6,069 nt of DNA from an uncultured Bryobacteraceae bacterium (GCA_937921835.1 CAKZVG010000074.1:1-6069), one strand, 5' to 3'; numbered from the stretch's first letter, positions 1-6,069 are shown. Made by a program: numbers and translations. Notes: a model not told the origin generated them from the sequence alone.

Positions 1-723
1 CATTACCGCATCCTGGCGGTGGGGGACCGCATCCGCACCTGGGTGAACGGCGCCGCCTGCGCCGACCTGATCGACTCCATGGACTTGAGCGGCTTCATCG
101 CGCTCCAGGTGCACTCCTTCAAGGGCCCCAAACCGGTTCAGGTGGCCTGGCGCCACCTCCGCATCAAAGACCTTGGCCGCCACGAGTGGAAGCCGCTCTT
201 TGACGGTAAGACCCTCAACGGCTGGAAGCACACCGGGGGCGGCAGTTTCACCGTCGTCGACGGCGCCATCAAGGCCAACAGCCTGCCCGACGATCCGCGC
301 ATCGGCATGCTGCTGAGCGAAGCCTCGTTCAAGGACGTCACCGCGCGCGTGCGCTTCAAGATCCTCCAGGGTAACAGCGGCGTCTTCATGCGCACCGATC
401 CGGCGACGATGGCCGCCTACGAGGTGGAGGTGGACGCCGAGAAGCGCACCGGCGGCTTCTGGGAAACCGGTCCGAACGGCCGCAAGTGGGTCACCGGCCC
501 GGAGGATAACGCGGCCGTGATTCCAAACGAGTGGAACGAGATGTGGGCCTCGCTGCACGGCCACCGCATTGTGTTCCACATCAACGGCGTCAAGACGCTC
601 GATCTGCCCAACGACACGCAGGGGCGGCTGGAGGGCGTCATCGGGCTGCAAACCCACGGCGCCAAGCGCCCGACCGAAGTCTGGTTCAAGGATATCGCCG
701 TGCTTGCGCCGGTGCGGCGCTGA
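1..723 (+). CDS. DUF1080 / 3-keto-disaccharide hydrolase-like protein, C-terminal part
   Basis: The reading frame is open from base 1 and ends with TGA at 721-723, so the N-terminus lies outside the window; the GTG at 19 is internal to the domain, not a start. The 240 visible residues hold the end of one DUF1080 (PF06439) concanavalin-like beta-sandwich and a complete second copy. The second copy starts around residue 63 with the typical FDGKTLNGW motif and continues through GNSGVFMR and the ending VIGLQTHG..PTEVWFKDI. The first copy ends with GDRIRTWVNG and a matching IALQVHS..PVQVAWRHLRIKDL segment, so the two copies align. The family is known for hydrolysis of 3-keto-glycosides and is usually exported; the signal peptide cannot be seen here. 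The 3' end overlaps the convergent phytase gene by 38 bases. Family assignment is firm; the substrate is unknown. Confidence 0.88.
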   Translation, partial: HYRILAVGDRIRTWVNGAACADLIDSMDLSGFIALQVHSFKGPKPVQVAWRHLRIKDLGRHEWKPLFDGKTLNGWKHTGGGSFTVVDGAIKANSLPDDPRIGMLLSEASFKDVTARVRFKILQGNSGVFMRTDPATMAAYEVEVDAEKRTGGFWETGPNGRKWVTGPEDNAAVIPNEWNEMWASLHGHRIVFHINGVKTLDLPNDTQGRLEGVIGLQTHGAKRPTEVWFKDIAVLAPVRR

Positions 724-1798
724 GTCCAGTCTCCTCCCAGCGGAAGAGCAGGAAGTTCTTAGGCCCGCTGTTCATCGCCACCAGCAACCCGTTCGGAAAT
801 GCCGGTCCGAGCGGCGCCGCAACCGCCTCCAGACCGTCGGTCGAATCCGCGCCGCCGCGCAGGCAGGCGATCACCTGCGAGTGATCGTGCGGCCCGGCCG
901 CGCCGCCCTCGCGCCGGTAGACGAAGTAGCGGCTGTTGCCGCTGACCTGGTCGGTTGAGAGGATGTAGCCCGTGCCGTCCGGCTTCGCGTAGATGGCGAG
1001 GCCTTCATGATCGCCCTGGTACCCGGTGCGGCCGAAGTGGGCCAGTTCACGCGCGGCGTCCGGGTGGTCCGGGTCGGCGTGCCACTTGTGGATGCCGTCG
1101 CCTTCGTCGGCGTAGTAAACGTAGCCCAGGGCGTCGTCCACCGCCACGGCTTCGATCTCGGCTTTGCCGCTGAAGACGCCGAAGCGGCGCACGGCCACGG
1201 TGCGCACCCGCCCGGCGCCGTCGTCCTCCAGGCGGTACTGCCACAGGTAGCCATCGCGCGGGCCGCTCTTCGGAGCGACGATGGCGAAGATGGCGCCGTC
1301 GCCGGGGCGCTTGTAGAGCGCGATTCCCATCGGCTCGGAGCGTTCGCCGGTCTCGCCCTCCAGGACCGCAGTCCCGGAGGCGGAGGAGATGTCGGCCAGC
1401 TCGCCGCCATCGGCGGGAATGCGGAAGACGCGCAGGCGGTTCTTGCGCCGCTCGGTCACCACCGCGATGTCGGTGGGCCGCCCTTCGACCAGCAGCCCGT
1501 ACTCGACGTCGACGTTGTTCGGACGGTCGAGCCCGGCAAGGGTCTGGCGGATCTTGCCGTCGAGGCCGAACACCACCAGCGCGCCGCCGGGCGCCGCCAC
1601 CTTATTCGTTCCCAGGATCAGACTGCGCTCCGGCGAGCGCGGGTGAACCCACACGGCGGGGTCGTCGGGGTCGTCGGGCACCGCGGCGGTGGCGAGCGCG
1701 GGGCGCATGTCCCGGCACTCCATTCGCGGCGGGCGGGGGCGGGAGCAGGCCGAGGCCAGCAACACGCCCGCGGTCAGGATCGCAGCATAAGAGGTCAT
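686..1798 (-). CDS. Beta-propeller phytase-like lipoprotein (3-phytase family)
   Basis: The 370-residue product matches the Ca2+-dependent beta-propeller phytases (PF02333), which release phosphate from inositol hexakisphosphate outside the cytoplasm. Family landmarks are in order: DDPDDPAVWVHP (about 42-53), LILGTNK (60-66), NNVDVEYG (94-101), EIEAVAVDDALGYVYYADE (214-232), DHEGLAIY (263-270) and the closing TDGLEAV / FPNGLLVAMN (320-342). These acidic segments carry the calcium and phosphate ligands in the family. Length fits a single-domain enzyme. The N-terminus has a short hydrophobic stretch ending ASAC, a plausible lipobox with Cys18, suggesting a membrane-anchored lipoprotein. ATG at 1798 is the first start after an in-frame stop 15 bases upstream. 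It lies 7 bases after the mqnC stop with no Shine-Dalgarno sequence, so translation probably depends on coupling. Phytate as substrate is inferred; some relatives are annotated only as phytase-like. Confidence 0.9.
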   Translation of the reverse strand: MTSYAAILTAGVLLASACSRPRPPRMECRDMRPALATAAVPDDPDDPAVWVHPRSPERSLILGTNKVAAPGGALVVFGLDGKIRQTLAGLDRPNNVDVEYGLLVEGRPTDIAVVTERRKNRLRVFRIPADGGELADISSASGTAVLEGETGERSEPMGIALYKRPGDGAIFAIVAPKSGPRDGYLWQYRLEDDGAGRVRTVAVRRFGVFSGKAEIEAVAVDDALGYVYYADEGDGIHKWHADPDHPDAARELAHFGRTGYQGDHEGLAIYAKPDGTGYILSTDQVSGNSRYFVYRREGGAAGPHDHSQVIACLRGGADSTDGLEAVAAPLGPAFPNGLLVAMNSGPKNFLLFRWEETGLSAAPAQARRYP

Positions 1799-1805
1799 CG
1801 GGGGG

Positions 1806-2837
1806 TCAGTTCAAATAATATGTGAGATACAGCGTGTCGCGCTGCCTGGGGATGAAACCTGCGTCGCGGATGATGCGCCGCAATTCTTCTTCCGAGGCGC
1901 GGTGGTGTGCGCCCGCCGCCGACACGACGTTCTCTTCGATCATGATGCTGCCCACGTCGTTGGCGCCGAAGCGCAAGCCCACCTGGCAGGTTTTCAGCCC
2001 CTGCGTCACCCAGGAGGACTGCACGTTGCGGATGTTTTCCAGGTAGAGCCGCGAAATGGCCAGCGTCTTCAGGTACTCGGCCGCCGTCGCCTCTTCCCGC
2101 ACCGTGCGGCCCAGGGCGGTGTTCTCGCGCTGGAAGGTCCAGGGGATGAAGGCAGTGAAGCCGCCCGTCTCCTCCTGAAGCCGCCGCACCGCCTCCAGGT
2201 GCGCCACCCGCTGCGCGATGGATTCGCCGCAGCCGAACATCATGGTGGCGGTGGTCCGCATTCCGAGCCGGTGCGCCTCGCGGTGCACTTCCAGCCACTC
2301 GGCGGTGGAGCATTTCAGGCGGCTGATGCGGTGGCGCACTTCGTCGTCGAGGATCTCGGCGCCGCCGCCGGGGATGGAGTCCAGGCCGGCGTCGCGCAAG
2401 CGCGCGATGGTGTCGCGCACTGTCAGCCCGCTGACCGCCGCGATGTTCTGAATCTCGGGCGAGGAGAAGCAGTGCAGCCAGATCTTGAAGCGCCGCTTGA
2501 TCGAGCGCAGCAAATCCTCGTACCACTCGATCTTGAGTTCCGGGTGCAGGCCGCCCTGCATCAGGATGCCGGTGCCGCCCAGCTCGACCGTCTCGCGGAT
2601 CTTCTCGAAGATTGTCTCTTTGGGGAGCACGTAGCCCTCGGCGTGTCCCATGGGGCGGTAGAAGGCGCAGAACGTGCAGTACTCGGTGCAGTAGTTCGTG
2701 TAGTTGATGTTGCGGTCGATAATGTAGCTCACCACGCCTTCCGGGTGAAGGCGGCGGCGGACGGCGTCGGCGGCCATACCGATGCCGATGAGGTCGGGAT
2801 CGGCGAACAAAGCGGCGGCTTCGCTGGCGGTGATCAT
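1806..2837 (-). CDS. mqnC: Cyclic dehypoxanthine futalosine synthase (MqnC, radical SAM)
   Basis: MqnC is a cytoplasmic radical-SAM enzyme that cyclises dehypoxanthine futalosine in the futalosine pathway to menaquinone. The 343-residue product carries the cluster-binding C-x3-C-x2-C motif (Cys50, Cys54, Cys57) followed by AFYRP, preceded by DRNINYTN. Other MqnC-type segments are ELGGTGILMQGGLHP (86-99), SIPGGGAEIL (154-163), TATMMFG (196-202), FIPWTFQ (230-236) and the C-terminal GANDVGSIMIEENVV (291-305). I set the start at the ATG at 2837 because it overlaps the mqnA stop as ATGA, the usual arrangement for coupled genes, and gives a normal family N-terminus (MITASEAA). A start further upstream at 3038 would add 67 Arg/Pro-rich residues that are only mqnA read in another frame. 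The related MqnE (aminofutalosine synthase) is the main alternative, but the DRNINYTN..CAFYRP region is MqnC-like. Confidence 0.94.
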   Translation of the reverse strand: MITASEAAALFADPDLIGIGMAADAVRRRLHPEGVVSYIIDRNINYTNYCTEYCTFCAFYRPMGHAEGYVLPKETIFEKIRETVELGGTGILMQGGLHPELKIEWYEDLLRSIKRRFKIWLHCFSSPEIQNIAAVSGLTVRDTIARLRDAGLDSIPGGGAEILDDEVRHRISRLKCSTAEWLEVHREAHRLGMRTTATMMFGCGESIAQRVAHLEAVRRLQEETGGFTAFIPWTFQRENTALGRTVREEATAAEYLKTLAISRLYLENIRNVQSSWVTQGLKTCQVGLRFGANDVGSIMIEENVVSAAGAHHRASEEELRRIIRDAGFIPRQRDTLYLTYYLN

Positions 2838-3643
2838 ACGGAAACAGCCCCGGATGATTCGAGGATACCAGACTGGCGCGCGTATTCGAGATACAGCGCC
2901 AGTCCGCGCCGTTCTTCGCAGCCGATTTCGTACACGATGCGGCGCGTCAGGTAATCCCGCACGAGTTCCGCGCCCAGGCCGCGCGCCATGGATTCGGCGG
3001 CCACGATCTCTTCCAGGCGTGCCATGCCGCGGCGCCACGAGGCATGGAAGGCCGCGCGCAGCGCCGCCCCGTCAAAACCGGGCCGCGCCGCCCAGACGGC
3101 GAACACCGCCGGCAGTCCGGTAAGCTCCAGCCACTCCTGGCCAAGGTCGAAGGCCGGATAGCCGAGCCGCGCGGGATCCGCGCGCAGCGCCGGATCGCCG
3201 ATCAGGACCGCCGCGTCGGCCTGCGCCAGCATGGCGGAAAGCTCGGGCGGATGCTCGCGGAAGGCCGGCCGGGCGCCGTAGCGGCGCTCGAGAACGATGC
3301 GCGCCAGCGCGATCGAAGACCGCGAACTCGAATCGGCAGCCACGCTGCGCACGGCGGAGAGCGGGACTTTGGAGATCAGCAGGATGCTGCGCACCGCTCC
3401 CCGGCAGGCGATGCCGAGTTCCGCCACCGGCCGCAGGCCGAGACGCGGGATCTCGATCACCGGAACCAGCCCCACGTCGGCCTCGCCTCGCTCGAGGCGG
3501 CGGGCGCATTCGGCCGGTACGCACACCGAAAGCTGGGCCAACGCGCGTTGCTCGCCGTTGACGAAGCCGTCGATCAGGGGAACGGTGTTGAGGAAGCTCA
3601 CCGCGCAAACGCGCGGCGGCGACAGGGACCGCAAGGTGCTCAA
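2834..3643 (-). CDS. mqnA: Chorismate dehydratase (MqnA)
   Basis: MqnA converts chorismate to 3-enolpyruvyl-benzoate, the entry step of the futalosine menaquinone pathway, in the cytoplasm. The 269-residue product has the periplasmic-binding-protein-like fold signature of the family: AVSFLNTVPLIDGF near the N-terminus (14-27), GEADVGLVPVIEI (53-65), GAVRSILLIS (82-91), SSSRSSIALARIVL (105-118), LIGDPAL (147-153) and DLGQEWLELTGLP (166-178). Length is normal. It is the first gene of a three-gene minus-strand operon and overlaps mqnC by 4 bases. The start is unsettled: no ATG precedes the conserved region in frame. The first candidate is TTG at 3643 and a second is TTG at 3634, which sits about 10 bases after a weak GGGA. 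The nearest ATG, at 3659, is out of frame. Function is confident; the exact first residue is not. Confidence 0.93.
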   Translation of the reverse strand: MSTLRSLSPPRVCAVSFLNTVPLIDGFVNGEQRALAQLSVCVPAECARRLERGEADVGLVPVIEIPRLGLRPVAELGIACRGAVRSILLISKVPLSAVRSVAADSSSRSSIALARIVLERRYGARPAFREHPPELSAMLAQADAAVLIGDPALRADPARLGYPAFDLGQEWLELTGLPAVFAVWAARPGFDGAALRAAFHASWRRGMARLEEIVAAESMARGLGAELVRDYLTRRIVYEIGCEERRGLALYLEYARQSGILESSGAVSV

Positions 3644-3738
3644 ATCCCAAGTGTAACATCCGGACCGCGCGCCCTTGCTTCGCGTCCCGCACAGGCCGGT
3701 CCCTACCCGTATTATGATCTCGGCGGAGGGACGATTCG
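3644..3738. promoter_or_regulatory. Divergent intergenic region between mqnA and the dehydratase gene
   Basis: These 95 bases lie between two genes transcribed away from each other, so they must carry promoters for both. On the plus strand TATTAT at 3710-3715 (or the overlapping TATGAT at 3713-3718) resembles a -10 box, each 5 of 6 to TATAAT, and would give a leader of under 20 bases. No good -35 box is seen at the right spacing; TTGCTT at 3675-3680 is too far. On the minus strand TACACT (3655-3650) is a weaker -10 candidate. A GGACCG (3662-3667) / CGGTCC (3697-3702) pair could form the base of a stem, but the 29-base gap makes this weak. The promoter calls are inference from short motifs only. 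Confidence 0.35.
3725..3730 (+). promoter_or_regulatory. Ribosome binding site of the dehydratase gene
   Basis: GGAGGG lies 8 bases before the ATG at 3739. This is a strong Shine-Dalgarno match at ideal spacing. It supports that ATG as the start and therefore the twin-arginine N-terminus of the product. Confidence 0.8.
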
Positions 3739-4986
3739 ATGAACCGCCGCAACTTTCTCAGCGTCGCGTGCGCGGCGCCCGCCGCGCCGGCAGGCGCGCT
3801 TCAGGCCGCGGACAACACCCAGAGCAGGCTCAAGATCACCGGCGTGCGTCTGGTTCGCACGCGGCCGCGCAGGCAGGCGCCGGCCTACACGCCCGCGCCC
3901 GGTTCCTGGTCCACGCAGCATGTCGAGGTCGCAAACCCCATGTCGGTTTATCCGGAGTACAAGGCGACCCGCTCGCTGTTCTTCCCGGACCCGGGCAAAG
4001 TCCCGTCCTTCACCGTCGAGATCACCACCGACAAGGGGATCACCGGCTACGGCAACGGCGGTCCGGGCGGCGGCGTGATCGTCGCCGACCACCTGTCGAA
4101 ACTCCTGCTCGGGCAGGACCCGTTCAACACCGAGCGGCTTTGGGACATCTGCTGGCGCTCCACCATGCACTACGGCCGGATGGGCGTCACCATGAACGCC
4201 ATCAGCGGCGTGGACATGGCGCTGTGGGACATTGCCGGCAAGGCGTTGGGCGTACCCATCTACCGCTTGATCGGCGGCGAGGTGAAGCCGCGCGTGCCCG
4301 CTTACTGCACCGGCAATGACATCGAGCAGCACGTCGCGGCCGGCTTTACGCGCCTGAAACTTGCCATTCCGCACGGCCCCGCCGACGGGCGCGCAGGCAT
4401 GAAGAAGAACGTGGAGTTGGTCGCCCGCGCGCGCCAGACCCTGGGACCGGATGGCGACATCATGCTCGACTGCTGGATGGCCTGGACCGAGCGCTACACC
4501 CTCGAGATGGCGGAGATGCTCGAGCCGTATCGCGTCTACTGGATCGAGGAGGCGCTTCCGCCCCACGATTACGCGGGCTTCGGGCGTCTCAACGCGGCGA
4601 TCAAGTCGACCCGCATCGCGACCGGCGAGCACGAGTACGGGCGCTACGGCTTCCGCTATCTGCTCGAGCACAAGGCCGCCTCCATCTGGCAGCCTGACAT
4701 CCAGTGGTGCGGAGGACTCACCGAACTGCGCCGCATTGGAGCGCTGGCCGCCGCCTACGACATCCCGGTGATTCCCCATGGCGGCGGGTTGAACGGTGCG
4801 ATTCACTGGATCATTGCGAACGTCAACGCCCCCTGGGCGGAACTGTTCATGCCGGCGCCGGGCGGTCCGAAGGAGGTGTACCAGTTGTGGGAAGAGCATT
4901 ACCAGATCACCCGCGGACCGGAGGGCATCTACACCCGGCCTTCCGAACGCCCGGGTTTCGGCTGGGATATTGAAGTGGTGTCGTGA
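3739..4986 (+). CDS. Tat-exported enolase-superfamily dehydratase, L-rhamnonate dehydratase-like
   Basis: The 415-residue product is a mandelate racemase/muconate lactonizing enzyme-type member of the enolase superfamily, closest in motifs to L-rhamnonate dehydratase (RhmD). Such enzymes dehydrate sugar acids to 2-keto-3-deoxy acids with Mg2+. The metal ligands appear as Asp244 (MLDCWM), Glu270 (WIEE) and Glu297 (TGEHEYG), and the catalytic pair as Asp320 (QPDIQWCGG) and His347 (IPHGGG); the spacings match RhmD within a residue. The N-terminal PMSxYxxYxxxR stretch (67-78) and GPADGRAG (213-220) are also RhmD-like. Unusually for a sugar-acid catabolic enzyme, it begins NRRNFLSV, a twin-arginine signal, with a hydrophobic Ala-rich segment and a possible cleavage site after LQA (residue 23). 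The His that binds substrate in RhmD about 16 residues before PMS has no clear counterpart, so the exact substrate is uncertain. The start is fixed by a strong ribosome site. The deacetylase gene follows after 68 bases and is probably co-transcribed. Confidence 0.9.
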   Translation: MNRRNFLSVACAAPAAPAGALQAADNTQSRLKITGVRLVRTRPRRQAPAYTPAPGSWSTQHVEVANPMSVYPEYKATRSLFFPDPGKVPSFTVEITTDKGITGYGNGGPGGGVIVADHLSKLLLGQDPFNTERLWDICWRSTMHYGRMGVTMNAISGVDMALWDIAGKALGVPIYRLIGGEVKPRVPAYCTGNDIEQHVAAGFTRLKLAIPHGPADGRAGMKKNVELVARARQTLGPDGDIMLDCWMAWTERYTLEMAEMLEPYRVYWIEEALPPHDYAGFGRLNAAIKSTRIATGEHEYGRYGFRYLLEHKAASIWQPDIQWCGGLTELRRIGALAAAYDIPVIPHGGGLNGAIHWIIANVNAPWAELFMPAPGGPKEVYQLWEEHYQITRGPEGIYTRPSERPGFGWDIEVVS

Positions 4987-5018
4987 GGCCGCCAGCCTCG
5001 CCGCGCCACAGGCAGGAT

Positions 5019-5031
5019 AACAGCGGCTGTT
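5019..5031. repeat. Short perfect dyad in the dehydratase-deacetylase gap
   Basis: AACAG, three bases, CTGTT form a perfect 5-base inverted repeat within the 68-base gap between the two plus-strand genes. It could be a small hairpin or a binding site, but there is no T-run, so it is not a convincing terminator. It may be chance. Confidence 0.3.
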
Positions 5032-5040
5032 CCGACGAGC

Positions 5041-5048
5041 AAAGGAGG
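5041..5048 (+). promoter_or_regulatory. Ribosome binding site that fixes the deacetylase start
   Basis: AAAGGAGG ends 6 bases before the ATG at 5055. This near-consensus Shine-Dalgarno sequence decides the start: the longer frame beginning with GTG at 4983 overlaps the upstream stop codon and adds 24 residues with no signal-peptide character. Confidence 0.88.
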
Positions 5049-5054
5049 ATCGGA

Positions 5055-6008
5055 ATGAAGAAGATTGCCGGGGTTTCGGTGTTGACTCTCGCCGCGGCGT
5101 GCGCGGCGGGGTTCGTGATGGGATCGATGCATGGCCGCGGCGGCCCGGAGGTGGCGCTCGCCAAGGCGCCGGCGCCCGCGCCGCCTGCCTCCGACGGCAA
5201 GCTGCGCATTATTTTCTTCGGGGCCCACCCGGACGACGCCGAGTACCGGGGAGCGGGCGTCGCGATCAAATGGGCGCGCCTCGGCCACCACGTGAAGTTC
5301 GTTTCGACGACCAACGGCGACATCGGCCACTGGCAGATGGCCGGCGGGCCGCTGGCGCTGCGGCGGATCAAGGAAGTCGAGGAAGTCGCGCGCCGGATGG
5401 GCGTCACCGTGGAGGTGCTCGACATTCACGACGGCGAGATCATGCCCACCCTGGAAAACCGGCGCATCATTACCCGGCTCATCCGCCAGTGGAACGCCGA
5501 TGTGGTGATTACGAACCGGCCGAACGACTACCATCCCGACCATCGCTACACGTCGATGCTGGTGCAGGACTCGGCCTACATGGTGACGGTGCCGTTTTTC
5601 TGTCCCGACGTCCCGCCACTTAAGAACAACCCGGTCTTCCTCTTCACTTCGGACCGCTTCCAGATCCCAACGCCGTTCCGCCCGGACATCGCGGTGGACA
5701 TCAGTGACGTCATCGAACCCACCCTGGACGCGCTGCTGGCGATGGAATCGCAGATCCACGAGGGCGGAGCGAACGGACATGGCGGACTGTTCCCGGCCGA
5801 CCCCGCGGCGCGCAAACAGCGGCACGAACAGGTGCGCAAAAGCCTCTCGCAGCGTTACGCCGGGCTGGCCAACACTTACCGCGAGGCGCTGGTGAAGCGC
5901 TACGGCGAGGAGCGCGGAAGGAAGGCCACTCACGCGCAGGCTTTCGAGATTTGTGAGTACGGCAGACAGCCCTCGGCCGAGGAACTGAAAAAGATCTTTC
6001 CGTTCTAA
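5055..6008 (+). CDS. Exported PIG-L/LmbE family zinc-dependent deacetylase
   Basis: The 317-residue product belongs to the PIG-L/LmbE family (PF02585), whose members remove N-acetyl groups from GlcNAc-containing compounds or hydrolyse related amides. The first motif is GAHPDDAE at 56-63, with His58 and Asp61 as zinc ligands and Asp60 as the likely general base. The second is HPDH at 160-163, giving the third ligand His163 and the usual catalytic-site His160, by analogy with MshB. The N-terminus (MKKIAGVSVLTLAAAC) is a basic end followed by a hydrophobic segment to about residue 23, so the protein is exported or membrane-anchored. Cys16 after LAAA might make it a lipoprotein, though the residues after it stay hydrophobic. 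A Pro/Ala-rich linker (about 35-46) joins this to the catalytic domain. The neighbouring dehydratase is also exported, which suggests a shared extracytoplasmic sugar substrate. Family is confident; substrate is unknown. Confidence 0.92.
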   Translation: MKKIAGVSVLTLAAACAAGFVMGSMHGRGGPEVALAKAPAPAPPASDGKLRIIFFGAHPDDAEYRGAGVAIKWARLGHHVKFVSTTNGDIGHWQMAGGPLALRRIKEVEEVARRMGVTVEVLDIHDGEIMPTLENRRIITRLIRQWNADVVITNRPNDYHPDHRYTSMLVQDSAYMVTVPFFCPDVPPLKNNPVFLFTSDRFQIPTPFRPDIAVDISDVIEPTLDALLAMESQIHEGGANGHGGLFPADPAARKQRHEQVRKSLSQRYAGLANTYREALVKRYGEERGRKATHAQAFEICEYGRQPSAEELKKIFPF

Positions 6009-6069
6009 GCGGCCACGGCCGGCGCCGGCCCTTCCGCCTTATGCCGGACGGAAACGGCGCGCGCCGGAC
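6009..6069. other. Non-coding tail with GC-rich dyads
   Basis: Downstream of the deacetylase stop is a perfect 14-base palindrome (GGCCGGCGCCGGCC, 6017-6030). It is followed by a TTCCG (6032-6036) / CGGAA (6049-6053) inverted repeat with a 12-base loop. These could form RNA structure at the 3' end of the transcript, but there is no U-tract, so an intrinsic terminator is not established. A minus-strand frame ends with TAA at 6041-6039, but only nine codons are visible, too few to call a convergent gene. Confidence 0.3.

Noticed and set aside
854..869. A 16-base sequence shared with 3864-3879 (GCCGCGCAGGCAGGCG)
   Set aside because: Both copies lie inside unrelated coding genes, in a GC-rich sequence of simple GC-type words. 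There is no flanking similarity, so chance is likely.
1007..1825. Plus-strand open frame (272 codons) opposite the phytase gene
   Set aside because: Shadow of the phytase gene. The translation is Val/Gly/Ala/His-rich with no motif and no ribosome site was noted.
1902..2954. Plus-strand open frame (350 codons) opposite mqnC
   Set aside because: It is antisense to mqnC and runs into mqnA. The translation shows no recognisable domain and is biased to Ala, Gly, His and Asp.
2838..3038. 67-codon N-terminal extension of mqnC
   Set aside because: It lies inside mqnA in another frame and is Arg/Pro/Gly-rich. The ATG at 2837 overlapping the mqnA stop gives the normal family N-terminus.
3712..4899. 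Long minus-strand open frame (395 codons) opposite the dehydratase gene
   Set aside because: It is antisense to a gene with a complete, recognisable active site. Its product is low-complexity with no family motif, as expected of GC-rich shadow frames.
4929..5933. Minus-strand open frame (334 codons) opposite the deacetylase gene
   Set aside because: It overlaps the zinc-motif-bearing deacetylase on the other strand and has no domain signature.
6039..6069. Possible 3' end of a convergent minus-strand gene (TAA at 6041-6039)
   Set aside because: Only nine codons are visible before the window ends, without any recognisable motif.

Overview
This is a GC-rich bacterial window with six protein-coding genes, five complete and one cut by the left edge. 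No RNA gene, insertion sequence, CRISPR array or phage gene is visible. The gene types fit a soil-type Acidobacteriota (Bryobacter/Solibacter-like): a tandem DUF1080 sugar-hydrolase protein, futalosine-pathway menaquinone genes, a Tat-exported enolase-superfamily dehydratase and an exported PIG-L deacetylase. This is inference from gene content; Planctomycetota or Verrucomicrobiota remain possible, and no marker gene settles it.

Layout. Bases 1-723 (+) hold the C-terminal part of a DUF1080 (3-keto-disaccharide hydrolase family) protein. It converges on, and overlaps by 38 bases, a minus-strand operon running from about 3643 down to 686: mqnA (chorismate dehydratase), mqnC (cyclic dehypoxanthine futalosine synthase) and a beta-propeller phytase-like lipoprotein. 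mqnA and mqnC overlap by 4 bases, and mqnC and the phytase gene are 7 bases apart, so the three are probably one transcript. A 95-base divergent intergenic region (3644-3738) separates this operon from two plus-strand genes: a Tat-signal enolase-superfamily dehydratase related to L-rhamnonate dehydratase (3739-4986) and an exported PIG-L/LmbE-type zinc deacetylase (5055-6008). The last 61 bases contain GC-rich dyads but no gene that can be supported.

How they fit together. MqnA and MqnC catalyse the first committed step and the radical-SAM cyclisation of the futalosine route to menaquinone; the other pathway genes are not here. The remaining four genes look like an exported nutrient-scavenging set: keto-sugar hydrolysis, phytate phosphate release, sugar-acid dehydration and N-deacetylation, with signal peptides seen on the three whose N-termini are present. 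Nothing in the window demands a new defence, mobile or RNA system. The points most worth checking are the exported rhamnonate-dehydratase-like enzyme with an altered substrate-binding loop, the attachment of a phytase to a menaquinone operon, and the 3' coding overlap of two convergent genes.
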